A stretch of DNA of 45,789 nucleotides from Paracoccaceae bacterium (GTDB lineage: Bacteria > Pseudomonadota > Alphaproteobacteria > Rhodobacterales > Rhodobacteraceae): NCBI GenBank assembly GCA_024742575.1, contig JANSYF010000023.1, forward strand, positions 1 through 45,789. Reading direction: 5' to 3'. Position 1 is the first letter of the stretch. Each line of letters begins with the position of its first letter. The notes beneath the pieces were generated by a model. That model saw nothing but the letters and a program-made list of their open reading frames with translations, had not been told where the DNA came from and made no database searches. Of this stretch, positions 1 to 9,218 are shown piece after piece. The position numbers were made by a program, and so were the translations under genes.

Positions 1-3000
1 AGGGCGGTGACGGCGTGGACGTCTTGTCGGGCGGCGATGGCAACGACACCCTGTATGGCGACGGTGACGGCGATTTGCTTCAGGGCGGGACCGGATTGGA
101 CCTCCTGCTGGGCGGCTTGGGCAACGATACGCTCTACGGTGGCGGCGACGATGACCGGCTCGAGGGCAGTGACGGTATCGATGTTTTGGTGGGCAACACC
201 GGCAATGACACGCTCATCGGCAATGAAGGCGGAGACTCCCTTAACGGGGGGGATGGCGATGATCTGATCATCGGGGACGGTGCAGCAAGCACACCCGGCG
301 GAACCTTCGGCCTTTTTGCATTGCCGAGTTCAGGCACAACAGGCATCTTCTTCAACGGGACGTTCACGTTCGATGCCAGCGCAGACAGCATCAACGTTCA
401 AGTCACCGACGACGAAAACGCGTTCGAGGATCTTAACAGCTCTGCTGGCAGCACACTGGATGCAGGTGCGCCGCAGGTTCTGACGCAGGACATCACGATC
501 GGCTCGACCACCTATCTGGCGGGCACCTCGATCCACGCGATTGCCCAGTCCGACATCGTGAACGAAACAACCGGCGAAACCGGCAATGCCTGGTTGATCC
601 AGATCGGTCCAGTTCAGGCGAGCAATGAATACTGGGCGTATGACATCGCAGTGAACGACGGGGACCAGATCAACTGGACCTCTTCAAACTCATTAGCAGT
701 TCAAGACCCAATTTTCGCCAACACCACAGGGCTTGAATATATTGACTTGGTGCAGGCCGATGGTCAGCCCCTGCCCTCTAATGACACGCTTGTGGGTGGC
801 ATCGGCAACGACACGCTGGTTGGAGGCGCTGGCAATGACCGCCTTTTGGCTGGCGATGGTGCCGACTCGATTTCGGGCGATAACGGCTCCGATTGGATCG
901 ACGCGGGCACTGGCAACGACACTGTCGATGCAGGTGGCGGAAACGACCGAGTCTACGGCGGCACGGGCGATGACACTGTGCTCGGTGGCGCGGGCAGCGA
1001 TACAATCTTCGGTCAGGACGGCAACGACACCATCTTTGGTGGTGCCGGTAACGACTCGCTTGACGGCGATGACGCTCTGGCCGGCGCGGATTCCATCTTT
1101 GGCGAAGACGGCGATGACACGATCATCGGTGATGGCGGCAATGACACGCTATCTGGCGGCAGCGGCAATGACCAAGTTTTCGCGGGCGCTGACAATGACG
1201 TTGTCACAGGCGGCACTGGCAATGACCAGCTTTACGGAGAAGGCGGCGATGATAGCCTCGATGCAGGCGCTGGCGATGACACGATCCTTGGCGATGATGG
1301 CAATGACACTATCATCGGTTTTGAGGGCAATGACAGTGTCGAAGGCGGCGCAGGTGACGATGTCATCAACACGCGCACCTCGCCCGGGACGGGTTTGCCG
1401 GATGAAGGCTACGGGGCTGTTGGCAACCCGCTTTATTATCCGGCTGACGCCGATGCGTTCAATGACCGTGATACTGTTGATGGCGGGATCGGCAATGACA
1501 GCATTCTGACCGGTGACGACAACGATGTCATCCTTGGTGGTGATGGGGCCGACACGGTTGATGCGGGCTTTGACGACGACGAGGTATATGGCGACGCCGG
1601 GGCAGATTCGCTTGAAGGCAACGAAGGCAACGATACGATCTCGGGCGGTGCCGATGGCGACGTGATCTATGGCGATGTGTCGCCAACCAACCCGGACTAC
1701 CCCATCTACACGCCCTATGAGCTGGCCAATGACGGCACCGATCTTGCGCCCAACAATAACGCGGATGTTCTGAGCGGCGATGGCGGCAACGACACGATCT
1801 ACGGCCAAGATGACAACGACTCGCTTTATGGCGGCGACGGCAATGACCTGCTGGACGGTGGGATCGATAACGACCTTCTGGACGGTGAGTTCGGGTCCGA
1901 CACGCTTTTCGGTGGCTTGGGCGACGACACGCTCTTTGGCGGCGCTGATACATCGGCAGACAGCCTTGACGGCGGGGACGGTGACGACTCGCTCGGTGGC
2001 GGCGGCGGCGATGACACCGTCGAAGGCGGGCTGGGCAATGACTGGCTGACAGGCGACAGCGGCAATGACACCGTGCGCGGTGGCGACGGCGCAGACAGTG
2101 TCTTTGGCGCCGATGGCGATGACGTCATGTACGGCGATGCTGGCAATGACAGTATGGAAGGCTGGACCGGCAACGACACGATGTTCGGTGGCACCGGCGA
2201 TGATTACATCGACGGGGCAAGCGGGGCCGACCTTCTCGAAGGGGGCGACGGAAATGACACTCTTTTGGGTGGCAATGACATCGGCAACGATACCCTGCGT
2301 GGTGGGATCGGCAACGACGAACTGAGCGCAGGTGCCGGCGATGATGTGCTCGACGGCGGCGAAGGGGCCGACAATCTTTTTGCGGCGGATGGGAACGACC
2401 AGCTTGACGGTGGGGCGGGCAACGACACGCTTCAAGGCTGGCTTGGCAACGATACGATCAATGCCGGCACTGGTGATGACTCGATCCTAGGCGGCGATGG
2501 CGACGACACGTTTGTCTATGTCGCTGGCGATGGTGCTGACACGATTGTCGACTTCAACGTCGGAAACACTGGTACGCTAAATGACGGCGATCTCACCAAC
2601 AACGACCGGATCGATCTGTCGGCATTCTATGACAACATCTGGGAACTGACGGCGGACCAAGCCGATGACGGGATCCTGAACCAGTCGAATGATGGCGTCG
2701 GGGATACAGACTATTCCAACAATGCAAGCTTTGGCAGCGGCGGGATTATCTTCAATGGTGCGGTGGCCAATACCAGCTTTTTCACAGTCGAAAACACGGG
2801 TGTGGTGTGCTTCGCGTCTGGAACGCGCATCCTCACCACCGAGGGCGAGCGCCCAATCGAGACGCTGCGCATCGGTGATCAGATCACAACCCGCGACAAC
2901 GGCGTGCAGACCCTGCGCTGGATTGGACATCGTAACCTAGGCGCGGCTGATCTGACCCATACGCCCAAGCTGTGCCCGATCCTATTGTCACCCGACCTGA

Positions 3001-3470
3001 CCGGTGGTGATGCACCGTTGATCGTGTCACCCCAGCACGGAGTTTTGTTCAATCTCGACGGCGAGCAAACACTGGTACGGGCGACACATCTTGCAAAGAT
3101 GCAAGGCGGCGCGGCACGCGTGATGAAGGGTTGCCGCGAGGTGACATATTTCCACATCCTGTTCGAAGACCACCAGATCGTGTTCGCCAATGGCGCGCCT
3201 TCCGAAAGCTTTTTCCCCGGCAGCTTTGCGATGGCAGCCCTGCGGAACGAGGCACGCGCCGAAATTTTCGAACTGTTCCCGGAATTGCAACATCGGGAGG
3301 CGGACGCGAGCTATGGACAAAAGGCGCGCGAATTTGCCCGCTTCTCGCATCTGCCGGACCACCTTAAGGCGCTCAAGTCGCGCAAACGTCAGCGGTTCGT
3401 GCCGGGTGCAACCCTGCCGACGCACACCACGCCGGTGAATACGGTCACTCATTTAAGAGTTGCGTCCTGA
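1..3470 (+). CDS. RTX calcium-binding protein with C-terminal Hint domain (5' truncated by window edge)
   Basis: The frame is open at the left edge (codons readable from base 3), so the N-terminus lies outside the window. The visible 1150 or so residues are dominated by glycine/aspartate nonapeptides of the GGxGxDxLx type, the calcium-binding parallel beta-roll of RTX proteins that fold after type I secretion. A non-repeat stretch of about 160 residues (roughly bases 285-780) interrupts the repeats. From the cysteine codon at 2808 the sequence changes to a Hint (Hedgehog/intein-type, Hint_2) module: CFASGTRI, then an LRIGD motif, then SPQHGVLF. Roseobacters often carry this architecture on secreted or surface adhesin-like proteins. 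Substrate and role are unknown. The gene converges with and overlaps the 3' end of nagA by 26 bases. Family assignment is secure, function is not. Confidence 0.9.
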   Translation, partial: GGDGVDVLSGGDGNDTLYGDGDGDLLQGGTGLDLLLGGLGNDTLYGGGDDDRLEGSDGIDVLVGNTGNDTLIGNEGGDSLNGGDGDDLIIGDGAASTPGGTFGLFALPSSGTTGIFFNGTFTFDASADSINVQVTDDENAFEDLNSSAGSTLDAGAPQVLTQDITIGSTTYLAGTSIHAIAQSDIVNETTGETGNAWLIQIGPVQASNEYWAYDIAVNDGDQINWTSSNSLAVQDPIFANTTGLEYIDLVQADGQPLPSNDTLVGGIGNDTLVGGAGNDRLLAGDGADSISGDNGSDWIDAGTGNDTVDAGGGNDRVYGGTGDDTVLGGAGSDTIFGQDGNDTIFGGAGNDSLDGDDALAGADSIFGEDGDDTIIGDGGNDTLSGGSGNDQVFAGADNDVVTGGTGNDQLYGEGGDDSLDAGAGDDTILGDDGNDTIIGFEGNDSVEGGAGDDVINTRTSPGTGLPDEGYGAVGNPLYYPADADAFNDRDTVDGGIGNDSILTGDDNDVILGGDGADTVDAGFDDDEVYGDAGADSLEGNEGNDTISGGADGDVIYGDVSPTNPDYPIYTPYELANDGTDLAPNNNADVLSGDGGNDTIYGQDDNDSLYGGDGNDLLDGGIDNDLLDGEFGSDTLFGGLGDDTLFGGADTSADSLDGGDGDDSLGGGGGDDTVEGGLGNDWLTGDSGNDTVRGGDGADSVFGADGDDVMYGDAGNDSMEGWTGNDTMFGGTGDDYIDGASGADLLEGGDGNDTLLGGNDIGNDTLRGGIGNDELSAGAGDDVLDGGEGADNLFAADGNDQLDGGAGNDTLQGWLGNDTINAGTGDDSILGGDGDDTFVYVAGDGADTIVDFNVGNTGTLNDGDLTNNDRIDLSAFYDNIWELTADQADDGILNQSNDGVGDTDYSNNASFGSGGIIFNGAVANTSFFTVENTGVVCFASGTRILTTEGERPIETLRIGDQITTRDNGVQTLRWIGHRNLGAADLTHTPKLCPILLSPDLTGGDAPLIVSPQHGVLFNLDGEQTLVRATHLAKMQGGAARVMKGCREVTYFHILFEDHQIVFANGAPSESFFPGSFAMAALRNEARAEIFELFPELQHREADASYGQKAREFARFSHLPDHLKALKSRKRQRFVPGATLPTHTTPVNTVTHLRVAS

Positions 3471-4596
3471 CGGCACCCATCTGGCCGGTGGGCGGAAGGT
3501 AATTGACCCATCGCGTTGACGCGTCGATCACGCCCACCCCCTGCCGCTCGCGCAAGAAAGCGGTGGGGGTTGCGGTGGCACGGGTCACCGCTTGTTCAAG
3601 GCTGTCACCCACCTGCCCGACCATGACATCCAATGCCGTGGCCATATCAAGGTCAGCCCCGGCAAGCGTGCCATCGGCCAGCATCAACCGCCCGTCTTTG
3701 CGGAACACGTCGCGCCCGCTCAGAACGAAACGGTCGATGTCGGAGCCGGCGGGCGCCATGGCATCGGTGACAAGGAACACCCGGTCGGAGCGGGGTTTGG
3801 CGGCAAGCGCGATGCGGATGCTGGCCGGATGCACATGCACGGCGTCTGCGATCAACCCTGCGTAAATGTCCTCGCGTTCCAGCGTCGCGCCGACAAGGCC
3901 AGGTTCTCGGCTGCCGAACTGGCTCATCGCGTTAAAGAGATGGGTGACGCAACGCACCCCTGCATCGAACGCGGCATGGCAGGTGGCGCGGTCGGCATCT
4001 GTGTGCCCAAGCGACAGGATTACACCCGCGTCGGACAAGCGCCGCATCTGATCAAGCGTCACGCTCTCGGGCGCCACTGTCACCATCAGGTTTGGCAACC
4101 GTTCGATCGCGTCGATCAACAGCGCCATATCATCGTCGGTCATTGAACGGATCAGCGCCCCGTCATGGGCCCCCTTTCGCGCCACAGACAGATGCGGGCC
4201 TTCGAGATGGAGACCGATGATCCCCGGCACACGCTCCGCGACAGCCGCCTCAATCGCGTCGATCGCCGCGCGGGTTGTCGTGGGTGAATCGGTGATCAGG
4301 GTTGGCAAGAACGCCGCTGTACCAAGACCTTGATGTGCGTTCGCTATGGCCCGCAAAGCGTCCACAGATGGCGCATCGTTGAACAACACACCTCCACCGC
4401 CATTGACCTGCAAATCGACAAAACCGGGGGTGATCACACCTTCCTGCAATGTCACAACCTCGTATGCAGACGGCACTTCGGCATCGGGAACAATGCGGCA
4501 GCCCTCGTCTTTGGACAGCAAAACGCTGTGGCCACTGACAAGCCTGCGTCCATCGTGGATCCGAGCGCCGCTATAGGCTTTGCCGCGAGAGGTCAT
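3445..4596 (-). CDS. nagA: N-acetylglucosamine-6-phosphate deacetylase
   Basis: A 383-residue amidohydrolase-superfamily enzyme of the usual NagA length. It removes acetate from N-acetylglucosamine 6-phosphate in the cytoplasm. Visible landmarks are ITPGFVDLQVNGGGG near the N-terminus, the metal-site motif HLEGPHL, the SLGHTDA segment, THLFNAMSQ, and a late LVTDAMAPAG with the catalytic-region aspartate. Its ATG overlaps the stop of the upstream SIS-domain gene by four bases (ATGA), so the two are translationally coupled and probably act in sequence on amino sugars from chitin or peptidoglycan. No sugar transporter is visible beside them. The last 26 bases overlap the convergent RTX gene. Confidence 0.93.
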   Translation of the reverse strand: MTSRGKAYSGARIHDGRRLVSGHSVLLSKDEGCRIVPDAEVPSAYEVVTLQEGVITPGFVDLQVNGGGGVLFNDAPSVDALRAIANAHQGLGTAAFLPTLITDSPTTTRAAIDAIEAAVAERVPGIIGLHLEGPHLSVARKGAHDGALIRSMTDDDMALLIDAIERLPNLMVTVAPESVTLDQMRRLSDAGVILSLGHTDADRATCHAAFDAGVRCVTHLFNAMSQFGSREPGLVGATLEREDIYAGLIADAVHVHPASIRIALAAKPRSDRVFLVTDAMAPAGSDIDRFVLSGRDVFRKDGRLMLADGTLAGADLDMATALDVMVGQVGDSLEQAVTRATATPTAFLRERQGVGVIDASTRWVNYLPPTGQMGAVRTQLLNE

Positions 4597-5624
4597 CTGG
4601 TTTCCGTCACTTTCTTAAGGTGGCGCGGCGTGTCCGGGTCAATCCCGCGTGCAGTCGCGACCTGTTCAACCAATGCATAGAAACTGGCAATCAAGGCAAT
4701 CGGGTCGGTCAAGGGATGACCGGTGCGTTCAGTCGGCAGTGACGCCGCATTGCGCACGCACTGCGTTGTGGCGAATACAGTTGCCCCTTTCTGCGCGATC
4801 TCGTCAGCCACCCCCGCCAGCGCCGGTTCAGCCTCGTCCGCTGCGGCAAAGGCGATCACCGGGAAACCGCCATCGACGATAGACACCGGACCGTGAAGCA
4901 CTTCTGCCGAGGAGTAGGATTCCGCGTGGATTTGGCACGTTTCCTTGAACTTGAGCGCCGCCTCGTTCGAAATCGCATAGGCGGGTCCACGGCCAAGGCA
5001 GTAGATTGAATTGCGATCTCGCAAGGCGACCTGAACCGACGACCAGTCCACAGAAATAGCCTTCTCCAGCCGGTCCGGCAAATCGCGGATCGCAGCGCAT
5101 AGTTCTGCGTCTTCGGCCCATTCGGCCAGCAGCCAGATCCCCGAAACAGCAGAATTGACAAAGGTCTTTGTCGCCGCGACGCTTAGTTCCGGTCCGGCGT
5201 GCAGGTTCAGGGTGTGGTCGGCCACGTCGGCCAAAGGGCTGTGCGGGTCATTCGACATCGCTATGGTCAACGCGCCGCCAGCCTGCGCCATGCGTGTCAT
5301 GTCTACGATGTCGGGGCTTTTGCCGGATTGCGACACCGACAGACATACGCTGCCCGCCAGTTTTAACTGCCTTTTGTAAATTGACGCAATGGACGGCCCG
5401 ACCGACGCAATCGGCGTTCCAGTCAACAGTTCAGCGGCGTATTTCAGATAGGTGGCCACGTGATCGGATGATCCCCGCGCAACGCTGATCATAAAGGCTG
5501 GTTTTTGGGCGCGCATTGCCTCTGCTGCCCGACGAACGTCATCGCCGCCATGATCCAAAAGCCGTTGCACGGCCACCGGGATTTCCAGCACCTCGCGTCG
5601 CATCTGGGTTTCAACTTGTGGCAT
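4593..5624 (-). CDS. Two-SIS-domain sugar-phosphate isomerase/deaminase (NagB-II/AgaS-like)
   Basis: The 343-residue product has two SIS domains of the kind found in the isomerase half of GlmS. Sugar-phosphate binding motifs are ARGSSDHVA (about residue 49), SVSQSGKSPD (about 97) and EVLHGPVS in the second half. No glutaminase domain is present, which fits glucosamine-6-phosphate deaminase of the NagB-II type or a related amino-sugar aldose-ketose isomerase. Coupling to nagA supports the deaminase reading. The frame is open further upstream to 5726, but the ATG at 5624 is preceded by an AGGAAAGG ribosome binding site and begins at the conserved N-terminus, so the longer start was rejected. 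Confidence 0.85.
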   Translation of the reverse strand: MPQVETQMRREVLEIPVAVQRLLDHGGDDVRRAAEAMRAQKPAFMISVARGSSDHVATYLKYAAELLTGTPIASVGPSIASIYKRQLKLAGSVCLSVSQSGKSPDIVDMTRMAQAGGALTIAMSNDPHSPLADVADHTLNLHAGPELSVAATKTFVNSAVSGIWLLAEWAEDAELCAAIRDLPDRLEKAISVDWSSVQVALRDRNSIYCLGRGPAYAISNEAALKFKETCQIHAESYSSAEVLHGPVSIVDGGFPVIAFAAADEAEPALAGVADEIAQKGATVFATTQCVRNAASLPTERTGHPLTDPIALIASFYALVEQVATARGIDPDTPRHLKKVTETR

Positions 5625-5738
5625 CCTGCGGCCTTTCCTGTGCCGGGGTCTTGCTCTGGCGCGTAGATCAGTAAGGCCGCAAGCCGCATTGATCCGCAAG
5701 TCGATCTTCGGATGTTGCTGTTTCAAGGTGTTGCCAAA

Positions 5739-7604
5739 TCAGGGCTGGATCGCATTCCGGTCGATCTTGAGCGCCTTGATCCGGGAATAGAGCGTGGTTG
5801 GCTGCACATCCAAAAGCACCGCAGCGCCCGACGCACCAGACACCCGGCCCCCGGTTTCACGCAGTGCGGCAATGATGTTGCGGCGCGTCATCTCTTGCAT
5901 CTCGGCTTCGGTTCGCACGGACGCATTCGAGGGCGAAGCCACATGCCCGCCTCCGCCCAGTTCCAGCACGAGCTTGCGATCGCGCGACACGATGGCGGCG
6001 CGTTCAATGACATTGTGCAATTCGCGTACATTGCCCGGCCAGTGATAAGCCTGCATCTGTTTGACCACCCGTTCGGTCAAAACCGGCACCGGGCGGCCAT
6101 GGCGACGGCAAGCGAGCTTTAGAAGATGCCCTGCGAGCAGCGGGATGTCTTCTAGACGGTCCCTGAGCGGCAAGCAGGAAATTGGAAACACATTTAGAAA
6201 AAGATAAAGGTCTTCGCGGATGCGATTGCCGGAACGTGTGTCCGTTGGCGCATGGGTGGTGGCTGCAATCACGCGGATATCCAATGGTTTTTCGCGCGTG
6301 TCACCGACTCGTGTCACCGTGCTTTTCTGCAGTGCGTGCAACAGCTTTCCCTGAATTTCAAACGGCAGTTCCTCAACATCGTCCAGAAAGAGCGACCCCC
6401 CATGCGCCAGTTCCAGCTTGCCCGGCTTGTCGCGCGCAGCGTTGGGCCCTGCCCCACGTACATGGCCGAACAATTCCGCCTCCACATCTTCTGGCGCGAC
6501 CGATCCGCATTTGAAATGGATCAGGGGACGTCTGGAACGCGGGCTGGCCTTGTGGATCTCGGTGGCGACCAACGCCTTGCCTGTGCCTGCCTCGCCGGTG
6601 ATCAGAACGGTGGCGTCGGTGCCTGCAACAAGGTCGATGCGGGTCACGACCTGACGGATCGCGGGCGAGCTGCCGATGATGTCATGGTGTGCCCGTTCAG
6701 AGCTGATCGCCTCTTGCAGGTATTCGTTTTCCTGCTCTAGCCTGTCACGCAAAGCCGCCACCTCGTCCAGCGCCTCGCGCAGTTTGCGTTCGCCTTCTTT
6801 ACGTTCGGTGATATCGCGGAAGATGACCACCGCCCCAGCCAGCACCTTTTGATCGTAGATAGGCGTCGACACATATTCGACGCGGATTGGTTTGCCATCC
6901 TTGCGCCAGAACACCTCGTCTTCGATCCTGTGCACCTGTTCAAAGCGGAAAGATCGGTAGATCGGGCATTGCTGCGACGGGTAGATTTCGCCGTTGAGGT
7001 GATGGTGATGGATCATCGAATGGATGTCCTTGCCCAACAAATCCTGCGTCGTCCAGCCCAGCATTTCCTGCGCCGCGCGGTTGACGAAGGTGGTCTTGCC
7101 GTCGGCGTTGACGCCATAGATTCCTTCGCCCGCAGCGTTCAAGATCAACTGGTTCTGGCGCTCTAGTTCAGCAAAGAACGTCTCGGCCCGCTTCCATTCC
7201 AAAAGCCCAGCGCGATGAAGCTCGGCCGCTTCTGCAATCTGTGTGCGTTTGTCGAACGCATCCAGATCGGTGAAGCTGAGCAACAGAAAGCCCGGTTGAT
7301 CCGGCACACCCCGCCCCCGGATTTCGCAGCGCAAAGGCACACCGTCCAGAGTGGTTAGCGGCACGTCCCGTGTCCAGCATTCACCACGGTGATCAACCTC
7401 GTCGACGAAGACCACAAATTTCGCCAGCGCCCTGCCCAGAAAGGTTGAGAACCTCAGGGCCTTGTCCATGTCCGGGTCCACAACGAACAGCGACGCCGCG
7501 GCTGTATTTATCGCGACTACCTTATCCTGAGAGGTGTCAAGAACCAGAGCCGCGTCTGGAAATGCGGCCAGCAGGGAATCAGATTGATGTCGTTCGTCAA
7601 GCAT
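5739..7604 (-). CDS. PAS-AAA+-Fis transcriptional regulator with degenerate sigma54-activator motifs
   Basis: A 621-residue regulator with an N-terminal PAS-like segment (about 10-115), a second PAS domain (about 150-267) closed by FRDITERK, a coiled coil (about 268-305), an AAA+ domain (about 308-535) and a Fis-type helix-turn-helix (about 575-615). The AAA+ core keeps a recognisable Walker A (GEAGTGKA, 337-344) and the WPGNVREL sensor II. The signature loop GAFTGA reads GAGPNA (384-389), Walker B ends in DD rather than DE (408-409), and the second arginine of the usual LYYRLNVF finger segment is phenylalanine (F469). Divergent transcription from the cyanate genes makes it their likely regulator. 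The loop changes argue against classical sigma54 activation; the Rhodobacter capsulatus NtrC, which lacks GAFTGA and works with the housekeeping polymerase, is a precedent. Confidence 0.88.
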   Translation of the reverse strand: MLDERHQSDSLLAAFPDAALVLDTSQDKVVAINTAAASLFVVDPDMDKALRFSTFLGRALAKFVVFVDEVDHRGECWTRDVPLTTLDGVPLRCEIRGRGVPDQPGFLLLSFTDLDAFDKRTQIAEAAELHRAGLLEWKRAETFFAELERQNQLILNAAGEGIYGVNADGKTTFVNRAAQEMLGWTTQDLLGKDIHSMIHHHHLNGEIYPSQQCPIYRSFRFEQVHRIEDEVFWRKDGKPIRVEYVSTPIYDQKVLAGAVVIFRDITERKEGERKLREALDEVAALRDRLEQENEYLQEAISSERAHHDIIGSSPAIRQVVTRIDLVAGTDATVLITGEAGTGKALVATEIHKASPRSRRPLIHFKCGSVAPEDVEAELFGHVRGAGPNAARDKPGKLELAHGGSLFLDDVEELPFEIQGKLLHALQKSTVTRVGDTREKPLDIRVIAATTHAPTDTRSGNRIREDLYLFLNVFPISCLPLRDRLEDIPLLAGHLLKLACRRHGRPVPVLTERVVKQMQAYHWPGNVRELHNVIERAAIVSRDRKLVLELGGGGHVASPSNASVRTEAEMQEMTRRNIIAALRETGGRVSGASGAAVLLDVQPTTLYSRIKALKIDRNAIQP

Positions 7605-7640
7605 GTCGACATAATTGACGCTGCAGCGCAGAACAGTCTA

Positions 7641-7670
7641 ACGAAATTTCGTAATTTATGAAATTTCGTA
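7641..7670. promoter_or_regulatory. Tandem palindromic operator candidate between regulator and cyanate genes
   Basis: ACGAAATTTCGT at 7641-7652 is a perfect 12-base palindrome. A second copy of its core, GAAATTTCGTA, follows at 7660-7670, with centres 17 bases apart. The pair sits 37 bases upstream of the regulator ATG and about 150 bases upstream of the binding-protein gene, in an AT-rich divergent intergenic region. Location and symmetry fit binding sites for a dimeric Fis-type HTH regulator. Assignment to the adjacent regulator is inference. Confidence 0.55.
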
Positions 7671-7820
7671 AAAAATAGTTGTCGCCAAAGCAAGTTAACA
7701 CATTGACGTTAAAGTTAATTTTTACATTGAACAAATAAATGGCACTTGGTTTTTCTATCCAGGCCGCACTGTCAGGATGTTGGCAATCACCAGGAACATC
7801 CACCAGACAGGGGACTGCAA

Positions 7821-9215
7821 ATGACGATTAAGAGCCTTGGAAATCCGTACTCCGCAGACACCGACCTGCGCCATGGCGCGGATTGCGGTTGCGACAACTG
7901 CGCATCCGGTCACGGCCACAGCCACACATCCAAAGACCTCGACCCGACGCAGATGTCGTCAGAACAAATGCTGGACCGCGCGGTCGAAAGCGCGATTGTG
8001 CGCTCGGTCTTTGGCCAAAGTGACATTGGCCGCCGGTCCTTCATGGGGATGCTGGGCGGAAGCACCGTTGCGGCGGCGTTAGCCTCGGTCTTCCCGATGA
8101 ACGAAGCCAAAGCGGCGATCCTCGATAATCTGGGGGCACCAGAAAAAACCGATCTTAACATCGGCTTCGTGCCGATCACCTGCGCCACGCCAATCATTAT
8201 GGCGCAGCCGCTAGGGTTTTATGAACGCTACGGCTTGAACGCGCAGGTGATCAAAACCGCCGGTTGGGCCGTGGCCCGAGACAAGTCGCTGTCGGGTGAA
8301 TACGACGCCTCGCACATGCTGACGCCGATGCCGCTGGCAATGACACTAGGTGCCGGTTCGGTGGCTGAACCGTACATCATGCCAGCGGTCGAAAACATCA
8401 ACGGTCAAGCCATCGTCCTGTCCAATGAGCATCTCGACAAGCGTGATCCGAAACAGTGGAAGGGTTTCACCTTTGGTGTGCCATTCGAATATTCGATGCA
8501 CAACTTCCTGCTGCGCTACTACGTGGCTGAATTTGGTTTGGACCCGGATGTAGATATCCAAATCCGCGTTGTGCCGCCGCCCGAGATGGTTGCGAACCTG
8601 CGCGCCGGGAACCTTGACGGTTACCTGTCGCCCGACCCGTTCAACCAACGCGCGGTCTGGGAAGGCATCGGCTTTATCCACATGCTGACAAAAGACATTT
8701 GGGAAGGTCACCCCTGCTGTGCCTTTGCCGCACCGCTGTCCTTTGCGACGGAACTGCCGAACACTTATGGCGCTCTGCTCAAGTCGATTATCGACGCGAC
8801 GCAGTATGCTTCGAACCCGGAAAACCGCAAAGAAATCTCGGCGGCGATTGCGCCAACGAACTACCTCAACCAACCGGTGCCGGTGATCGAGCAGGTTCTG
8901 ACGGGCACGTTTGCCGACGGTCTTGGCGAAGTGCAGCAGGTGCCCGACCGGATCGACTTTGACCCCTTCCCGTGGCATTCGATGGGGGTGTGGATCCTGA
9001 CCCAGATGAAGCGCTGGGGCTATATCGAAGGCGACGTCGACTACAGGGCAGTGGCCGAGCAGGTGTATCTTGCCGCGGACGCAAAGAAGGTGATGAACGA
9101 TCTCGGTTACGATGCGCCGGATATCACCTACAAGTCGCACACGATTATGGGCAAAACCTTCGATCCTGCAGAACCCGAAGCCTATGTGTCCAGCTTCCCG
9201 ATCGGAAAGGGCTGA
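7821..9215 (+). CDS. Cyanate/nitrate-type ABC transporter substrate-binding protein, Tat-exported
   Basis: A 464-residue member of the NrtA/CmpA/SsuA-like binding proteins. It should capture cyanate (or a related small anion) in the periplasm for the permease and ATPase that follow. A twin-arginine motif RRSFMG starts at residue 71, followed by a hydrophobic stretch and AKA, so export is probably through Tat. The 70 residues before it are unusual and include DCGCDNC followed by HGHSH, a Cys/His cluster. The ATG at 7821 was chosen because this segment looks like real protein sequence and the frame upstream (to 7746) has no ribosome site. The permease start lies only a few bases after the stop, so the genes are one operon. 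Cyanate specificity is inferred from cyanase downstream. Confidence 0.85.
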   Translation: MTIKSLGNPYSADTDLRHGADCGCDNCASGHGHSHTSKDLDPTQMSSEQMLDRAVESAIVRSVFGQSDIGRRSFMGMLGGSTVAAALASVFPMNEAKAAILDNLGAPEKTDLNIGFVPITCATPIIMAQPLGFYERYGLNAQVIKTAGWAVARDKSLSGEYDASHMLTPMPLAMTLGAGSVAEPYIMPAVENINGQAIVLSNEHLDKRDPKQWKGFTFGVPFEYSMHNFLLRYYVAEFGLDPDVDIQIRVVPPPEMVANLRAGNLDGYLSPDPFNQRAVWEGIGFIHMLTKDIWEGHPCCAFAAPLSFATELPNTYGALLKSIIDATQYASNPENRKEISAAIAPTNYLNQPVPVIEQVLTGTFADGLGEVQQVPDRIDFDPFPWHSMGVWILTQMKRWGYIEGDVDYRAVAEQVYLAADAKKVMNDLGYDAPDITYKSHTIMGKTFDPAEPEAYVSSFPIGKG

Positions 9216-9218
9216 TCC

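Noticed and set aside
1149..2435. 428-codon reading frame on the minus strand inside the RTX gene
   Set aside because: It is a by-product of the GC-rich repeats, has a repetitive low-complexity translation, and the plus strand has clear family motifs.
15..2560. CRISPR-like or tandem DNA repeats with a period near 27 bases
   Set aside because: The periodicity follows the nonapeptide codons of RTX repeats; units vary in sequence and there are no constant repeats with unique spacers.
7740..7755. Possible sigma54 promoter upstream of the cyanate binding protein
   Set aside because: TGGCAC matches the -24 element well, but the -12 position reads TTTT instead of TTGC, and the adjacent regulator lacks GAFTGA. 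I do not list it as a promoter.
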